Source of the DNA: Limnohabitans sp. 2KL-51
GTDB lineage: Bacteria > Pseudomonadota > Gammaproteobacteria > Burkholderiales > Burkholderiaceae_C
NCBI RefSeq assembly: GCF_003063645.1
Contig: NZ_NESJ01000016.1
Location: forward strand, 46,185-110,184
DNA: 64,000 nt
Direction: 5' to 3'
Of this stretch, positions 26,663-35,100 are shown piece after piece (within the stretch, counting starts at the first letter, position 1; the number at the start of each line of letters is the position of its first letter). A program made the position numbers and the translations under genes. The notes beneath the pieces are model-generated. The model ran no database searches. It was not told where the DNA came from and saw only the letters and a program-made list of their open reading frames with translations.

Positions 26663-27295
26663 TCAGTCCTGACCCTCAGTCAGGGTGTCGAGCTGAAACT
26701 TGCCGCTTTTGTGCCAAAGCCACACATCGGTGTAGGTGACCTGGCTCATGTGCTGGGGCACGGGGTATGGGGCTGCGGCTTTGACCATGCGTTCGATTTG
26801 TTGCATCACTTGCGGCACATGCCGGGGTGCACGCATCCATTGCACCGATTTGACCGAACCGTGCCGGTCGATGTCGACGTTGAGCACACCCACCGCCTCT
26901 AACATGGGGGGCAGGCGGCCTTTGTAAATGCTTTGGCTGTGCCGAGCATAAAGGTGGTTGGCTGCGTCCTTGCGGTAATCCTTGGCGTTGCGTGCGGCCG
27001 ATTTGACCGGACTGGGGGCTGCGGCAGTCGCAGCGGGTTGGGCCACGGTGGCCGGCTGTGTCGCGGCGGGTATGGAAGGTGTGGCGGGTATGGAAGGTAT
27101 GGCAGGTATGGCAGGTATGGCGGGTGTGCTTGGCACCTGGCTGGTGGAAGGCCGTGGGGTCGGTTTGGCGGTCGGGGGCGCGCTGCAGCCGCTCAGCCAG
27201 CCCAGGCCCACGGCGCTCAGGGCCAGCAAGGTGCGCGACAAAACGGTGCGGTGCGGGTTATGTTGCGGGTGATGGTGCTGGGGTGCCTCTGGCAT
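26663..27295 (-). CDS. Lipoprotein with Pro/Ala repeats and TonB-C-like domain
   Basis: 210 residues from the ATG at 27295. After a histidine-rich cytoplasmic stretch comes a signal with lipobox WLSGC. A low-complexity linker follows, with repeated AIP/SIP triplets encoded by a 9-bp minisatellite. The C-terminal 110 residues (HSQSIYKGRLPPMLEAVGVL, DIDRHGSVKSVQWMRAP) resemble the TonB C-terminal fold. The role is unknown. It is convergent with the MFS gene and divergent from xdhC. Confidence 0.75.
   Translation of the reverse strand: MPEAPQHHHPQHNPHRTVLSRTLLALSAVGLGWLSGCSAPPTAKPTPRPSTSQVPSTPAIPAIPAIPSIPATPSIPAATQPATVAQPAATAAAPSPVKSAARNAKDYRKDAANHLYARHSQSIYKGRLPPMLEAVGVLNVDIDRHGSVKSVQWMRAPRHVPQVMQQIERMVKAAAPYPVPQHMSQVTYTDVWLWHKSGKFQLDTLTEGQD
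27069..27131. repeat. 9-bp minisatellite, seven units
   Basis: Seven near-identical units of GGTATGGCA/GGTATGGAA run head to tail and encode the Pro-Ile/Ala repeats of the lipoprotein linker on the minus strand. Being in-frame, unit gain or loss would change linker length only. Confidence 0.85.
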
Positions 27296-27392
27296 AAATC
27301 GGGTCCTCTCCTTGGCATACTCGGTGTTCGGGCGTGATTGTGGCATTGGACACGGGCCTTGGCGAGTGGCCATTTGACAAAGGGGTGTGCGT

Positions 27393-28190
27393 GTGAAATG
27401 GATGATGGTGGCGTTGGATCGTTTGGCCGGAGAGGCAGCGGTGCGGGTGAGTGTGCAAGCCACCCAGGGCTCGGTGCCGCGTGGGCCGGGCACCCACATG
27501 CTGGTGTTTGCCCGAGGCGAAGAGGGCACGATTGGTGGCGGACATCTGGAATTTCAGGCTTTGTCGCAGGCTCGACGGCTACTGGTTGGGGAGTTGGTGC
27601 CTACTCACTTTCGTCAGGTGCTGGGCCCCAGTTTGGGGCAGTGCTGCGGCGGGGTGGTGGAGTTGCTTTTGGAGCGTGTGGACGCAGGCGACGTGGCGCG
27701 CTTGCGCACGGTGTTGATGCCGTCATGCACCCCGTTGGCGCTGTTTGGCGGTGGCCATGTGGGCCGAGCAATTGTGAACGCCCTGGCGCCTTTGCCTTTT
27801 GCGGTGCGCTGGATCGACAGCCGCGACGAGATTTTTCCGGCCGATGTGCCCGACGGGGTGGAATGCGAGCACTCCAACCCGGTGCAAGCTGCTGTGGCCG
27901 ATCTGTCCCCGGGCAGCCGTGTGCTGATCATGAGTTTTAGCCATGCCGAAGACCTCGACATCGTGGTGGCTTGTCTCAAGCGCCTGCGCGCGCAAAATGA
28001 TTTGCCTTTTGTCGGCTTGATCGGCAGCAAGACCAAGTGGGCCACCTTCCGGCACCGCCTGGAGGACCGGGGTTTCACAGCCGAAGAAATCGCCCGCATC
28101 ACCTGCCCGATTGGGGTGCCGGGCATCACGGGCAAAGAGCCTGAAGTCATTGCGGTGGCGGTGGCGGCACAACTCTTGCAGACGCTTTGA
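27393..28190 (+). CDS. xdhC: Xanthine dehydrogenase accessory protein XdhC
   Basis: 265 residues from the GTG at 27393, chosen because AGGGG lies seven bases upstream; a GTG two codons earlier sits too close. XdhC features are QGSVPRGPGTHMLV, EGTIGGGHLE, GPSLGQCCGGVVE, the Rossmann segment LALFGGGHVGRAIV and FVGLIGSKTKWATF. It binds molybdopterin, promotes its sulfuration and delivers it to XdhB. Its separation from xdhAB by two transporters and a lipoprotein is unusual. puuD follows 176 bases downstream. Confidence 0.94.
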   Translation: MKWMMVALDRLAGEAAVRVSVQATQGSVPRGPGTHMLVFARGEEGTIGGGHLEFQALSQARRLLVGELVPTHFRQVLGPSLGQCCGGVVELLLERVDAGDVARLRTVLMPSCTPLALFGGGHVGRAIVNALAPLPFAVRWIDSRDEIFPADVPDGVECEHSNPVQAAVADLSPGSRVLIMSFSHAEDLDIVVACLKRLRAQNDLPFVGLIGSKTKWATFRHRLEDRGFTAEEIARITCPIGVPGITGKEPEVIAVAVAAQLLQTL

Positions 28191-28254
28191 AGGTGTGATG
28201 CTGGTTTCCCCTAGGCCGACAAGCCAGAGGGAGACTGGAATCCCAAACATAAAC

Positions 28255-28262
28255 TGTATACA
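28255..28262. promoter_or_regulatory. Putative GntR-type operator TGTATACA, site 3
   Basis: A perfect palindrome in the context aacTGTATACACtc, between xdhC and puuD, 105 bases upstream of the puuD start. It shares nine bases with sites 1 and 2. Confidence 0.6.
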
Positions 28263-28366
28263 CTCCGGTGCACTGGTCGCAGCGGCGCAGGTTTCTCTGG
28301 AAACATGTTCGCGACCGAATACCCGCTCACAGGGCCCGCGGTGGTGAGCAGGTTGGAGAATCCTTC

Positions 28367-29578
28367 ATGGAATCGTATTTTCTGGAATGGGCCAATTTGT
28401 TGCTGCGATGGGTGCACGTCATCACCGCCATCGCCTGGATTGGCTCCTCGTTTTACTTTGTCTTTCTGGACAACAACCTGCAAAAACCCAACTCGCCCGA
28501 CTTGCTCGAAAAAGGCGTGGGCGGCGCCATGTGGGCGGTGCACGGTGGCGGTTTTTACAACCCGCAAAAGTACATGGTCGCCCCCAAAATCATTCACACC
28601 AAGCTCCATTGGTTTTATTGGGAAGCTTATTCCACTTGGCTGAGCGGTTTTGCGCTGTTCACGGTGCTCTACCTCTACAACGCGGGCACTTTCCTGATCG
28701 ACAAGTCGCTGATGGACTGGACGCCTGTGGTGGCCGGTTCGGCCGCTGTGGGTCTGTTGGTGGCGTTTTGGTTGGTCTACGACACCATTTGCCGCGTGTT
28801 CGGCTTCCGAAAAAATGGCGAGCTGATCGTGGCGGGCTTGATGCTCGTGGTCGTGGCGTTTTGTGCCTGGCTGGCCAACGAGCTGTTTGCAGGCCGTGCT
28901 GCCTTCTTGTTGGTGGGGGCCATGATCGCTACCGTGATGAGCGCCAATGTGTTTTTCTGGATCATCCCCGGCCAGCGCAAGGTGGTAGCTGCCATGACGT
29001 CCGGTGAAGCCTATGACGCCAATTCCCTGGCCATCCACGGTAAGCGTGGCAAGCAGCGCAGTGTGCACAACACTTATTTCACATTGCCCGTCATCTTTGC
29101 GATGCTCAGCAACCACTACAGCTTTTTGTACACACACGAACACCGCTGGGTGCTGCTGTTCGTGATGATGTTGGCTGGCGCTTTGATCCGCCAGTTCTTT
29201 GTGCAGCGCCACGCCTTTCATCTGGGCCGTGCTGCAAATCCCTGGCCCTTTGCAGCGGTGGGCGTGGTGATGATATTGGGGGTTATCGTGGCCTTGCGGC
29301 CTGCGCCGCCCAAGGTCTCTGCAGTGCCTGTCCAGCCGGTGAGCTTTGCCCAGGTGCAAAGCCTCGTGGGTCAGCATTGCATCAGCTGCCATGGTGCGCA
29401 ATTGCAAATGAAAAACGTGCGACTGGACAGCCCCGAGTTGATCAAGCAGCACTCACAAAACGTCTACCAGCAAGTGGCGGTGACCAAGCAAATGCCCATG
29501 GGCAATGCCACTGGCCTGACCGATGAAGACCGGGCCTTGATCGGGCGCTGGTTTGTGGCGGGGGCCAAACTGGACTGA
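28367..29578 (+). CDS. puuD: Membrane-bound urate oxidase (urate hydroxylase) PuuD with cytochrome c domain
   Basis: 403 residues from the ATG at 28367 (MESYFLEWANLLLRW), with GGAG about ten bases upstream; a GTG at 28268 would add an unlikely tail. Several membrane helices and the family stretch WVHVITAIAWIGSSFYFVFL are followed by a C-terminal c-type cytochrome with heme motif CISCH. The enzyme oxidises urate to 5-hydroxyisourate and passes electrons to the respiratory chain rather than making peroxide. HiuH and UraD finish the conversion to allantoin. Confidence 0.95.
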   Translation: MESYFLEWANLLLRWVHVITAIAWIGSSFYFVFLDNNLQKPNSPDLLEKGVGGAMWAVHGGGFYNPQKYMVAPKIIHTKLHWFYWEAYSTWLSGFALFTVLYLYNAGTFLIDKSLMDWTPVVAGSAAVGLLVAFWLVYDTICRVFGFRKNGELIVAGLMLVVVAFCAWLANELFAGRAAFLLVGAMIATVMSANVFFWIIPGQRKVVAAMTSGEAYDANSLAIHGKRGKQRSVHNTYFTLPVIFAMLSNHYSFLYTHEHRWVLLFVMMLAGALIRQFFVQRHAFHLGRAANPWPFAAVGVVMILGVIVALRPAPPKVSAVPVQPVSFAQVQSLVGQHCISCHGAQLQMKNVRLDSPELIKQHSQNVYQQVAVTKQMPMGNATGLTDEDRALIGRWFVAGAKLD

Positions 29579-29725
29579 GGACGGGGCACTTTCGAGGCCT
29601 TCAAGAGACAGTCGCCAGAGTTACTGGGGCTATGGTTGACCCTATTGGTATGACGATCGAATGGGTATATCTTGGATTCAGCAGGTCCCCGTGGGTCCGG
29701 CTGTTCAAATCACAAGGAGAAACCC

Positions 29726-30709
29726 ATGTTCAATCGCTCACGCCGTACTTTGGTTGCCAGCGCTGTTGCTGGTCTGACTTTTTTGGCAGCTGCCCTGCCT
29801 GCTGCCGCTCAAAATTATCCCGTCCGCCCCATCACCATGATCGTGCCTTGGGGCGCAGGTGGCGGCACCGATGCGGTGGCCCGCATCGTGGCCAGCTTGC
29901 TCGAAAAAGACCTCGGCCAACCCGTCACAGTGGTCAACCGCACAGGCGGTAGCGGTGTCGTGGGGCATGCGGCCATTGCTTCGGCACCCGCTGACGGTTA
30001 TACCATTGGTCTCGCCACGGTCGAAATCGGCATGATGCACTGGCAGGGCTTGACCCAGTTGACTGGCGCTTCTTACACACCCATCGGTTTGGTCAATGCC
30101 GATCCGGCGGGCATTCAGGTGCGCGCCGATTCGCCTTACAAAAACGTGAATGACTTGCTGGCTGCCATCAAGGCCAACCCCGGCAAGTTCAAAGCCTCGG
30201 GCACAGGCCAGGGCGGCATCTGGCATTTGGCCATTGCCGGTTTGTTGCTCGACCAGAAAATCGACCCGGCTGCATTGCCTTGGGTGCCCAGCAACGGCGC
30301 AGCGCCCGGCTTGCAAGACATGGTGGCTGGGGGTGTGGAAGTGGCTCCGGTGTCCCTGCCCGAAGCGCGTTCGCTGATCGATGCGGGCAAGGTCAAGAGC
30401 CTGGCCATCATGGACGCCAAGCCTTCTACGCTGTACCCCAATGTGCCGACCCTCAAATCGGCCACAGGCAGCAACTGGACCATGGCGGCCTGGCGCGGTG
30501 TGCTGGCCCCCAAAGGTTTGCCCGCACCGATTCAAACCAGGCTGGCCGAAGCCGTGCGCAAGGCCGTGGCCAGCAAGGATTACAACGACTTCATGACCAG
30601 TCGTGGCCTGGGTGTGATTTATGGCGGGCCGGATGACATGGCCAAATTCATGGCCAAGTCCGATGCCGAAATGGGCGTGACCATGAAGGCTGTGGGTCTG
30701 GTCAAGTAA
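29726..30709 (+). CDS. Bug family TTT substrate-binding protein (TctC)
   Basis: 327 residues from the ATG at 29726, with AAGGAG seven bases upstream. The signal peptide ends near ALPAAAQ. Hallmarks are ITMIVPWGAGGGTDAVARI and SAPADGYTIG. tctB begins eight bases after its stop and tctA follows, so this is the binding protein of a complete TTT system. It starts 147 bases after puuD. A purine-derived or other carboxylate ligand is possible; the sequence does not tell. Confidence 0.93.
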   Translation: MFNRSRRTLVASAVAGLTFLAAALPAAAQNYPVRPITMIVPWGAGGGTDAVARIVASLLEKDLGQPVTVVNRTGGSGVVGHAAIASAPADGYTIGLATVEIGMMHWQGLTQLTGASYTPIGLVNADPAGIQVRADSPYKNVNDLLAAIKANPGKFKASGTGQGGIWHLAIAGLLLDQKIDPAALPWVPSNGAAPGLQDMVAGGVEVAPVSLPEARSLIDAGKVKSLAIMDAKPSTLYPNVPTLKSATGSNWTMAAWRGVLAPKGLPAPIQTRLAEAVRKAVASKDYNDFMTSRGLGVIYGGPDDMAKFMAKSDAEMGVTMKAVGLVK

Positions 30710-30717
30710 GCCTGCGC

Positions 30718-31191
30718 ATGAAAATCAACGACGCTATTTGGGGCTTTGTGCTCATGGCCTTGGGCGCTGCGGTGCTTTGGGCCGTGCGTGCTTACCCCAA
30801 CATTCCCGGTCAACCGGTCGGGCCTGCTTTGTTTCCGGGCTTGATTGCGGTGGGCCTGTGTGTGGGCGGGGCCTTGCTGGTCTGGCAAGGCTGGCGTGCC
30901 CGCTCAGAGGGGCCTTGGATTGAGTGGGAAGACTGGGTGCGTTCGCCACGGCACACCAAGGCGCTGGTCGCCTTGCTGGGCTCGGTGGTGTTTTACATCT
31001 TGCTATCTGATGAGCTGGGATTTTTCATCACCGCATTTTTGATGCTGGTGACCTTGTTCAGATCATTGCAAGTGGCTTGGGGCCGTTCGGTCTTTTGGGC
31101 GCTGGTGGCCACTGTGGTAGTTCACTTTGCTTTTTACAAATTGCTGCGCGTGCCCTTGCCGTGGGGCATCTTGACGCCCTTCGCTTGGTAA
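30718..31191 (+). CDS. TTT small membrane subunit TctB
   Basis: 157 residues with four hydrophobic helices, for example DAIWGFVLMALGAAVLWAV at the N terminus and SVVFYILLSDELGFFITAFL in the middle. The N-terminal PGQPVGPALFPGLI stretch is typical of TctB. It partners TctA, encoded 59 bases downstream. Confidence 0.92.
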   Translation: MKINDAIWGFVLMALGAAVLWAVRAYPNIPGQPVGPALFPGLIAVGLCVGGALLVWQGWRARSEGPWIEWEDWVRSPRHTKALVALLGSVVFYILLSDELGFFITAFLMLVTLFRSLQVAWGRSVFWALVATVVVHFAFYKLLRVPLPWGILTPFAW

Positions 31192-31250
31192 GGGCAGTGA
31201 CCTACTCTTTTTCACCCAAATGACGATGACAGTCTGAGGAGTCGAGTTTC

Positions 31251-32744
31251 ATGTGGACAGCCATTGGCCAAGCTTTTTCGATGGTGTTTGAGCCCTACAC
31301 CTTGATGGTGATGGTGCTTGCCGCCTTTTATGGCCTTTTCGTTGGGGCAGTGCCGGGACTGACCGCCACCATGGCCACTGCGCTGTTGGTGCCCGTGACC
31401 TTCTTCATGCCGCCGATCCCAGCGGTGGCGGCCATGGTCACAGCCACGGCCATGGCGATTTTTTCCGGGGACATCCCAGGTTGTTTGCTGCGCATTCCGG
31501 GCACGCCGGCATCGGCGGCTTACACCGACGAAGCCTTTGCCATGACCCGCAAAGGCCAGGCCGAAAAAGCGCTGGGCGCAGGCCTGGTGTTTTCGGCGGT
31601 GGGGGGCTTGTTTGGCACGGCGGTGCTGATCGTGGCGGCGCCTGCCTTGGCCGACTTTGCGCTGAATTTCAGCTCTTTCGAGTACTTCTGGTTGGTGCTG
31701 CTGGGTTTGACTTGCGCGGTCTTCATCTCCACCGGTTCGCCGGTCAAGGGGCTGATGATGTTGTTCCTGGGCTTGCTGGTGGCGTGTGTGGGCTTGGGCA
31801 ACCCGGCCGGTTTTCCGCGCTTCACCTTTGGCAGCACCGAAATGTCGGGCGGCATCGGCATGATCGCCATGATGATTGGCATGTTCGCCATCTCCGAAAT
31901 CATCCGCTACGTGGTGGACACCAGCCCGCCTGCAGAATTGGTGGTGGAAGAGGTGGGCGGTGTGCTCAAGGGCCAATGGGCCTTGGCCAAAAAATACCCC
32001 AAACAAATTTTGCGAGGCAGTGTGTTGGGCACCGCCGTGGGCGCTTTGCCGGGCGCGGGCGCTGACATCGCGGCCTGGATGTCGTACGCGATGAGCAAGA
32101 AGTTTTCCAAAGAACCCGAAAAATTTGGCACCGGGCATGTGGAAGGCATTGTGGAATCGGGCTCGGCGAACAACAGCGCCTTGGCGGGCGCGTGGATTCC
32201 GGCGCTGGTGTTCGGCATTCCGGGTGACTCGATCACGGCCATCGTGATCGGCGTGCTGTACATGAAGAACATGAACCCCGGCCCGACCTTGTTCACCACC
32301 AATCCGCAAAACATTTATGCGGTGTTCTTGCTCTTCATCTTGGCCAACCTGATCATGATTCCCTTGGGCATTTTGTGCATCAAGGTGGCCAAGCGCATCC
32401 TCAAGGTGCCGCGTGAAATTTTGATGCCGATGATCTTGCTGTTTTGCGTAGTCGGTACGTTTGCCATCAACAACTCGGTGTTTCAGATTGGTGTGATGTT
32501 GGTCGCCGGTATCTTGGCTTATCTGTTGGAAGCCAACAAGTTCCCGACAGCGCCTGCCATTTTGGGCGTGGTGTTGGGCGGCATGTTGGAGGAGAACTTC
32601 ATCACCTCAATGATCAAGTCCAACGGCGACTTGACCGCTTTTGTGGCCCGACCCATCGCGCTGTGTCTGGCCATAGTGACGGCTTTGGTGTGGTTTGCAC
32701 CGATGTTGTTGCGCATGCTGCGCAAACCTGATTCTATGGCTTGA
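31251..32744 (+). CDS. TTT large membrane subunit TctA
   Basis: 497 residues with about 12 helices. TctA marks are GLFVGAVPGLTATMATALLV near the N terminus, SGDIPGCLLRIPGTPASAAY, and the internal repeat GALPGAGADIAAWMSYAMSK. It is the cation-coupled carrier of the TTT system with the Bug protein and TctB just upstream. A strong terminator follows 23 bases after the stop. Confidence 0.95.
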   Translation: MWTAIGQAFSMVFEPYTLMVMVLAAFYGLFVGAVPGLTATMATALLVPVTFFMPPIPAVAAMVTATAMAIFSGDIPGCLLRIPGTPASAAYTDEAFAMTRKGQAEKALGAGLVFSAVGGLFGTAVLIVAAPALADFALNFSSFEYFWLVLLGLTCAVFISTGSPVKGLMMLFLGLLVACVGLGNPAGFPRFTFGSTEMSGGIGMIAMMIGMFAISEIIRYVVDTSPPAELVVEEVGGVLKGQWALAKKYPKQILRGSVLGTAVGALPGAGADIAAWMSYAMSKKFSKEPEKFGTGHVEGIVESGSANNSALAGAWIPALVFGIPGDSITAIVIGVLYMKNMNPGPTLFTTNPQNIYAVFLLFILANLIMIPLGILCIKVAKRILKVPREILMPMILLFCVVGTFAINNSVFQIGVMLVAGILAYLLEANKFPTAPAILGVVLGGMLEENFITSMIKSNGDLTAFVARPIALCLAIVTALVWFAPMLLRMLRKPDSMA

Positions 32745-32767
32745 ACAAGCGCTTTTGAAAACCCCAA

Positions 32768-32795
32768 CAACCCGGCTTGTGCCGGGTTGTTTTTT
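32768..32795 (+). terminator. Intrinsic terminator of the TTT operon
   Basis: CAACCCGGC (32768-32776) and GCCGGGTTG (32781-32789) form a perfect 9-bp stem with a TTGT loop, followed by six T. Confidence 0.9.
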
Positions 32796-32825
32796 GCTGA
32801 GTGCGGTCGCTCAGTCCGTTATTGC

Positions 32826-33872
32826 TCAGACCGATGAGGGCACAGCGATTTTGAACTTCTCGGCCCAAGGCACCAACATGGGCATGATGTTGGGATACAG
32901 CGCCACGCCCTGACTGGCGCTGTCGGCCTTGAGCTTCAGGCCGCGCTCGCCTGGCGTGCGTACCCAGCGGTCGGGCTGTGCGGGCCGCGCGGCATGGCAT
33001 TGGCGTGACACTTCGTCCATCTGCGTGTTGAAGGCGCTTTGTCCTGCGAAAGCGCGGGGGTCGATGATCTGCAAATACACCGTGGCGCCCCAGCCTTCAG
33101 GCGAGTCGGCACGGCCATGGCCTGACAACCCGCCGGTCAAGGCTTCGACCATCCAGCTCAGACCGTAGCCCTTGTGGCCCGAGTCCATGCCGCCCAGCGG
33201 CAAAATCGTGCCCCTGGGTTCGTTGAACAGCACCGCCGGGTCGCGGCTGGGCTGACCGTGGCCATCCATCACCCACTCGGCAGGCAACAAGCCCCCCTCT
33301 TTGTGCAGGCGGTTCGTCATGCCGTTGGTGGTCGACGAGGTGGACACATCGATCAGCACCGGCAAGCCCGACGTGGGAATGCCCACCGACATCGGGTTGG
33401 GTGTGAACACCGGGTCAAGACCGCCAAAGGGCGCGATGCTGGCGGTGTTCGGGTCCGAGCAATGCAGCAGCATCATGAAACCCTGATCGGTCACGCGCTG
33501 GTGGTAAGCCGCCAGACAAGCGATGTGGTGGCTGCGCCGGATGACCACCGTGCAGGTGCCTTGGGTGTGGGCACGTTGTGTGGCCAGTTCGATGGCTTGC
33601 AACACCAGCCAAGGACCCGGCAGGCGCTGGCCATCCCAGGTCACTGCGGCCGGGTGGTCCGACACCACCAGCGGCTGGCCTTCTTTGCGCATCTTGCCCG
33701 ACTCCAGTTCGGCCAGATAAGGGGCGAGCAAGGCCAGGCCGTGCGTGGTGTGGCCCAGCAAATCGCCTTCCAGCAACACGTCGGCTACGGCCTGGGCCTT
33801 GTCCGGTGGCAAGCCTGCGGTTTGCAATAGTTGGTCGGCAAAAGCGAAAAGGTCGGAAGGGGCGTAATTCAT
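32826..33872 (-). CDS. Ldh family (malate/lactate/ureidoglycolate-type) NAD(P) dehydrogenase
   Basis: 348 residues from the ATG at 33872; ATGs at 33881 and 33884 are alternatives, as no clear ribosome site decides. Family signs are LLGHTTHGLALL with the catalytic His, RRSHHIACLAAY, FTPNPMSVGIP and the C-terminal HKGYGLSWMVEALTGGLSG. The length matches AllD, the ureidoglycolate dehydrogenase, so it could follow AllC. Malate, lactate and ketogulonate reductases look alike, and no operator was seen, so this assignment is tentative. Confidence 0.85.
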   Translation of the reverse strand: MNYAPSDLFAFADQLLQTAGLPPDKAQAVADVLLEGDLLGHTTHGLALLAPYLAELESGKMRKEGQPLVVSDHPAAVTWDGQRLPGPWLVLQAIELATQRAHTQGTCTVVIRRSHHIACLAAYHQRVTDQGFMMLLHCSDPNTASIAPFGGLDPVFTPNPMSVGIPTSGLPVLIDVSTSSTTNGMTNRLHKEGGLLPAEWVMDGHGQPSRDPAVLFNEPRGTILPLGGMDSGHKGYGLSWMVEALTGGLSGHGRADSPEGWGATVYLQIIDPRAFAGQSAFNTQMDEVSRQCHAARPAQPDRWVRTPGERGLKLKADSASQGVALYPNIMPMLVPWAEKFKIAVPSSV

Positions 33873-34044
33873 GGACTTCATCATAAAAAGAAGCTTCGGA
33901 TGTGCTGTCACGCCGCGGACTCGGTGTGGTTCATACCAAGGCATGGCTAGGGGTTTCCACGAGACGCCGTGTGCCGTGAATAACGGATACTGTTGCATGA
34001 GAGTGCTGCGCTATGTTGCCCAGACTCATGACTGAGATGTCTCT

Positions 34045-35091
34045 ATGAAATTCGGCGTTTTTGACCACCTTGACAACAGTGGTGTGCTGTTGAGGGATTT
34101 CTATGAAGAGCGACTGCAACTGATTGAGGAATACGACAGGGTGGGTATCCACGTCTACCTGACGGCTGAACACCATGCCACGCCTTTGGGCATGTCACCT
34201 TCACCTTCTGTATTCCATTCTGCGGTGGCCCAAAGAACCAAGCGTTTGCTGTTTGGACCCCTGGTTTACACCTTGGCCCTTTACCACCCCTTGCGTCTGG
34301 CCGAAGAAGTCTGCATGCTCGACCATTTGAGCGGTGGCCGTTTTCAATTGGGCGTGGGCCGAGGCATCTCGCCTTATGAGCTGGGTTATTACGGTGTCAA
34401 CCCGGACGAGGCCCATGAACGTTACCTCGAGTCCTATGAGGTGCTGATCAAGGCTTTGAAGGCGGGTCGTGCGGCCTCGCCTGAATTGACCCACGAAGGC
34501 AAGTTTTACCAGTACAAAGACGTGCCCATGACCTTGGCACCTTTGCAAACACCCCACCCGCCTTTGTGGTACGGGGTGGGTGACCCCAATGGCGTCAGTT
34601 GGTGCGTGGCCAACCGCTGCAATGTGGTGGGCAATGCCCCCCTGGACCGCATGCGGGTGATCACAGACCGTTACCGTGAAGAGTGGGCCGCTGCTGGTCA
34701 CAGCGCTGACTCGTTGCCTTTGATGGGCACCACACGGCACATGGTGATTGCTGCCACAGACAAAGAAGCCAATGATCTTGCGCGTCAGGCTTACGCACGT
34801 TGGTATCAAAGTTTCATGTACCTGTGGGAGAAACACGGCACCAAGCCCGGTGCGTACTTTCCGTCTACTTGGGACGAATTGGCGGGCGCAGGCCGTGCCT
34901 TGGCGGGCACGCCGGAAACTGTGCGCGAGCAGTTGCTGCATCAAATCGAGGTCTCTGGCATCAATTTTGTGCTCACGCGCTTCGCCTTTGGCGACCTGCC
35001 ATTTGCTGCTTCAAAACGGTCTGTTTCTTTGTTCGCATCGGATGTGATGCCCTGGATTCTTGAGCGCACCGATGCTTTGCAACCCCACTGA
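34045..35091 (+). CDS. Luciferase-like (LLM class) flavin-dependent monooxygenase
   Basis: 348 residues. Bacterial luciferase-fold signs are MKFGVFDHLD at the start, GIHVYLTAEHHATPLGMSPSP, TKRLLFGPLVYTLALYHPLRL, the DHLSGGRFQLGVGRG loop and HPPLWYGVGDPNG. Such enzymes use reduced flavin to oxidise small organic compounds. A Bug gene begins nine bases after its stop, so the two form an import-and-oxidise pair. The substrate is unknown. Confidence 0.92.
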   Translation: MKFGVFDHLDNSGVLLRDFYEERLQLIEEYDRVGIHVYLTAEHHATPLGMSPSPSVFHSAVAQRTKRLLFGPLVYTLALYHPLRLAEEVCMLDHLSGGRFQLGVGRGISPYELGYYGVNPDEAHERYLESYEVLIKALKAGRAASPELTHEGKFYQYKDVPMTLAPLQTPHPPLWYGVGDPNGVSWCVANRCNVVGNAPLDRMRVITDRYREEWAAAGHSADSLPLMGTTRHMVIAATDKEANDLARQAYARWYQSFMYLWEKHGTKPGAYFPSTWDELAGAGRALAGTPETVREQLLHQIEVSGINFVLTRFAFGDLPFAASKRSVSLFASDVMPWILERTDALQPH

Positions 35092-35100
35092 GGCTTCACC

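Noticed and set aside
28211..29452. A 413-codon minus-strand frame opposite puuD
   Set aside because: Shadow; the plus strand has membrane helices and a heme motif.
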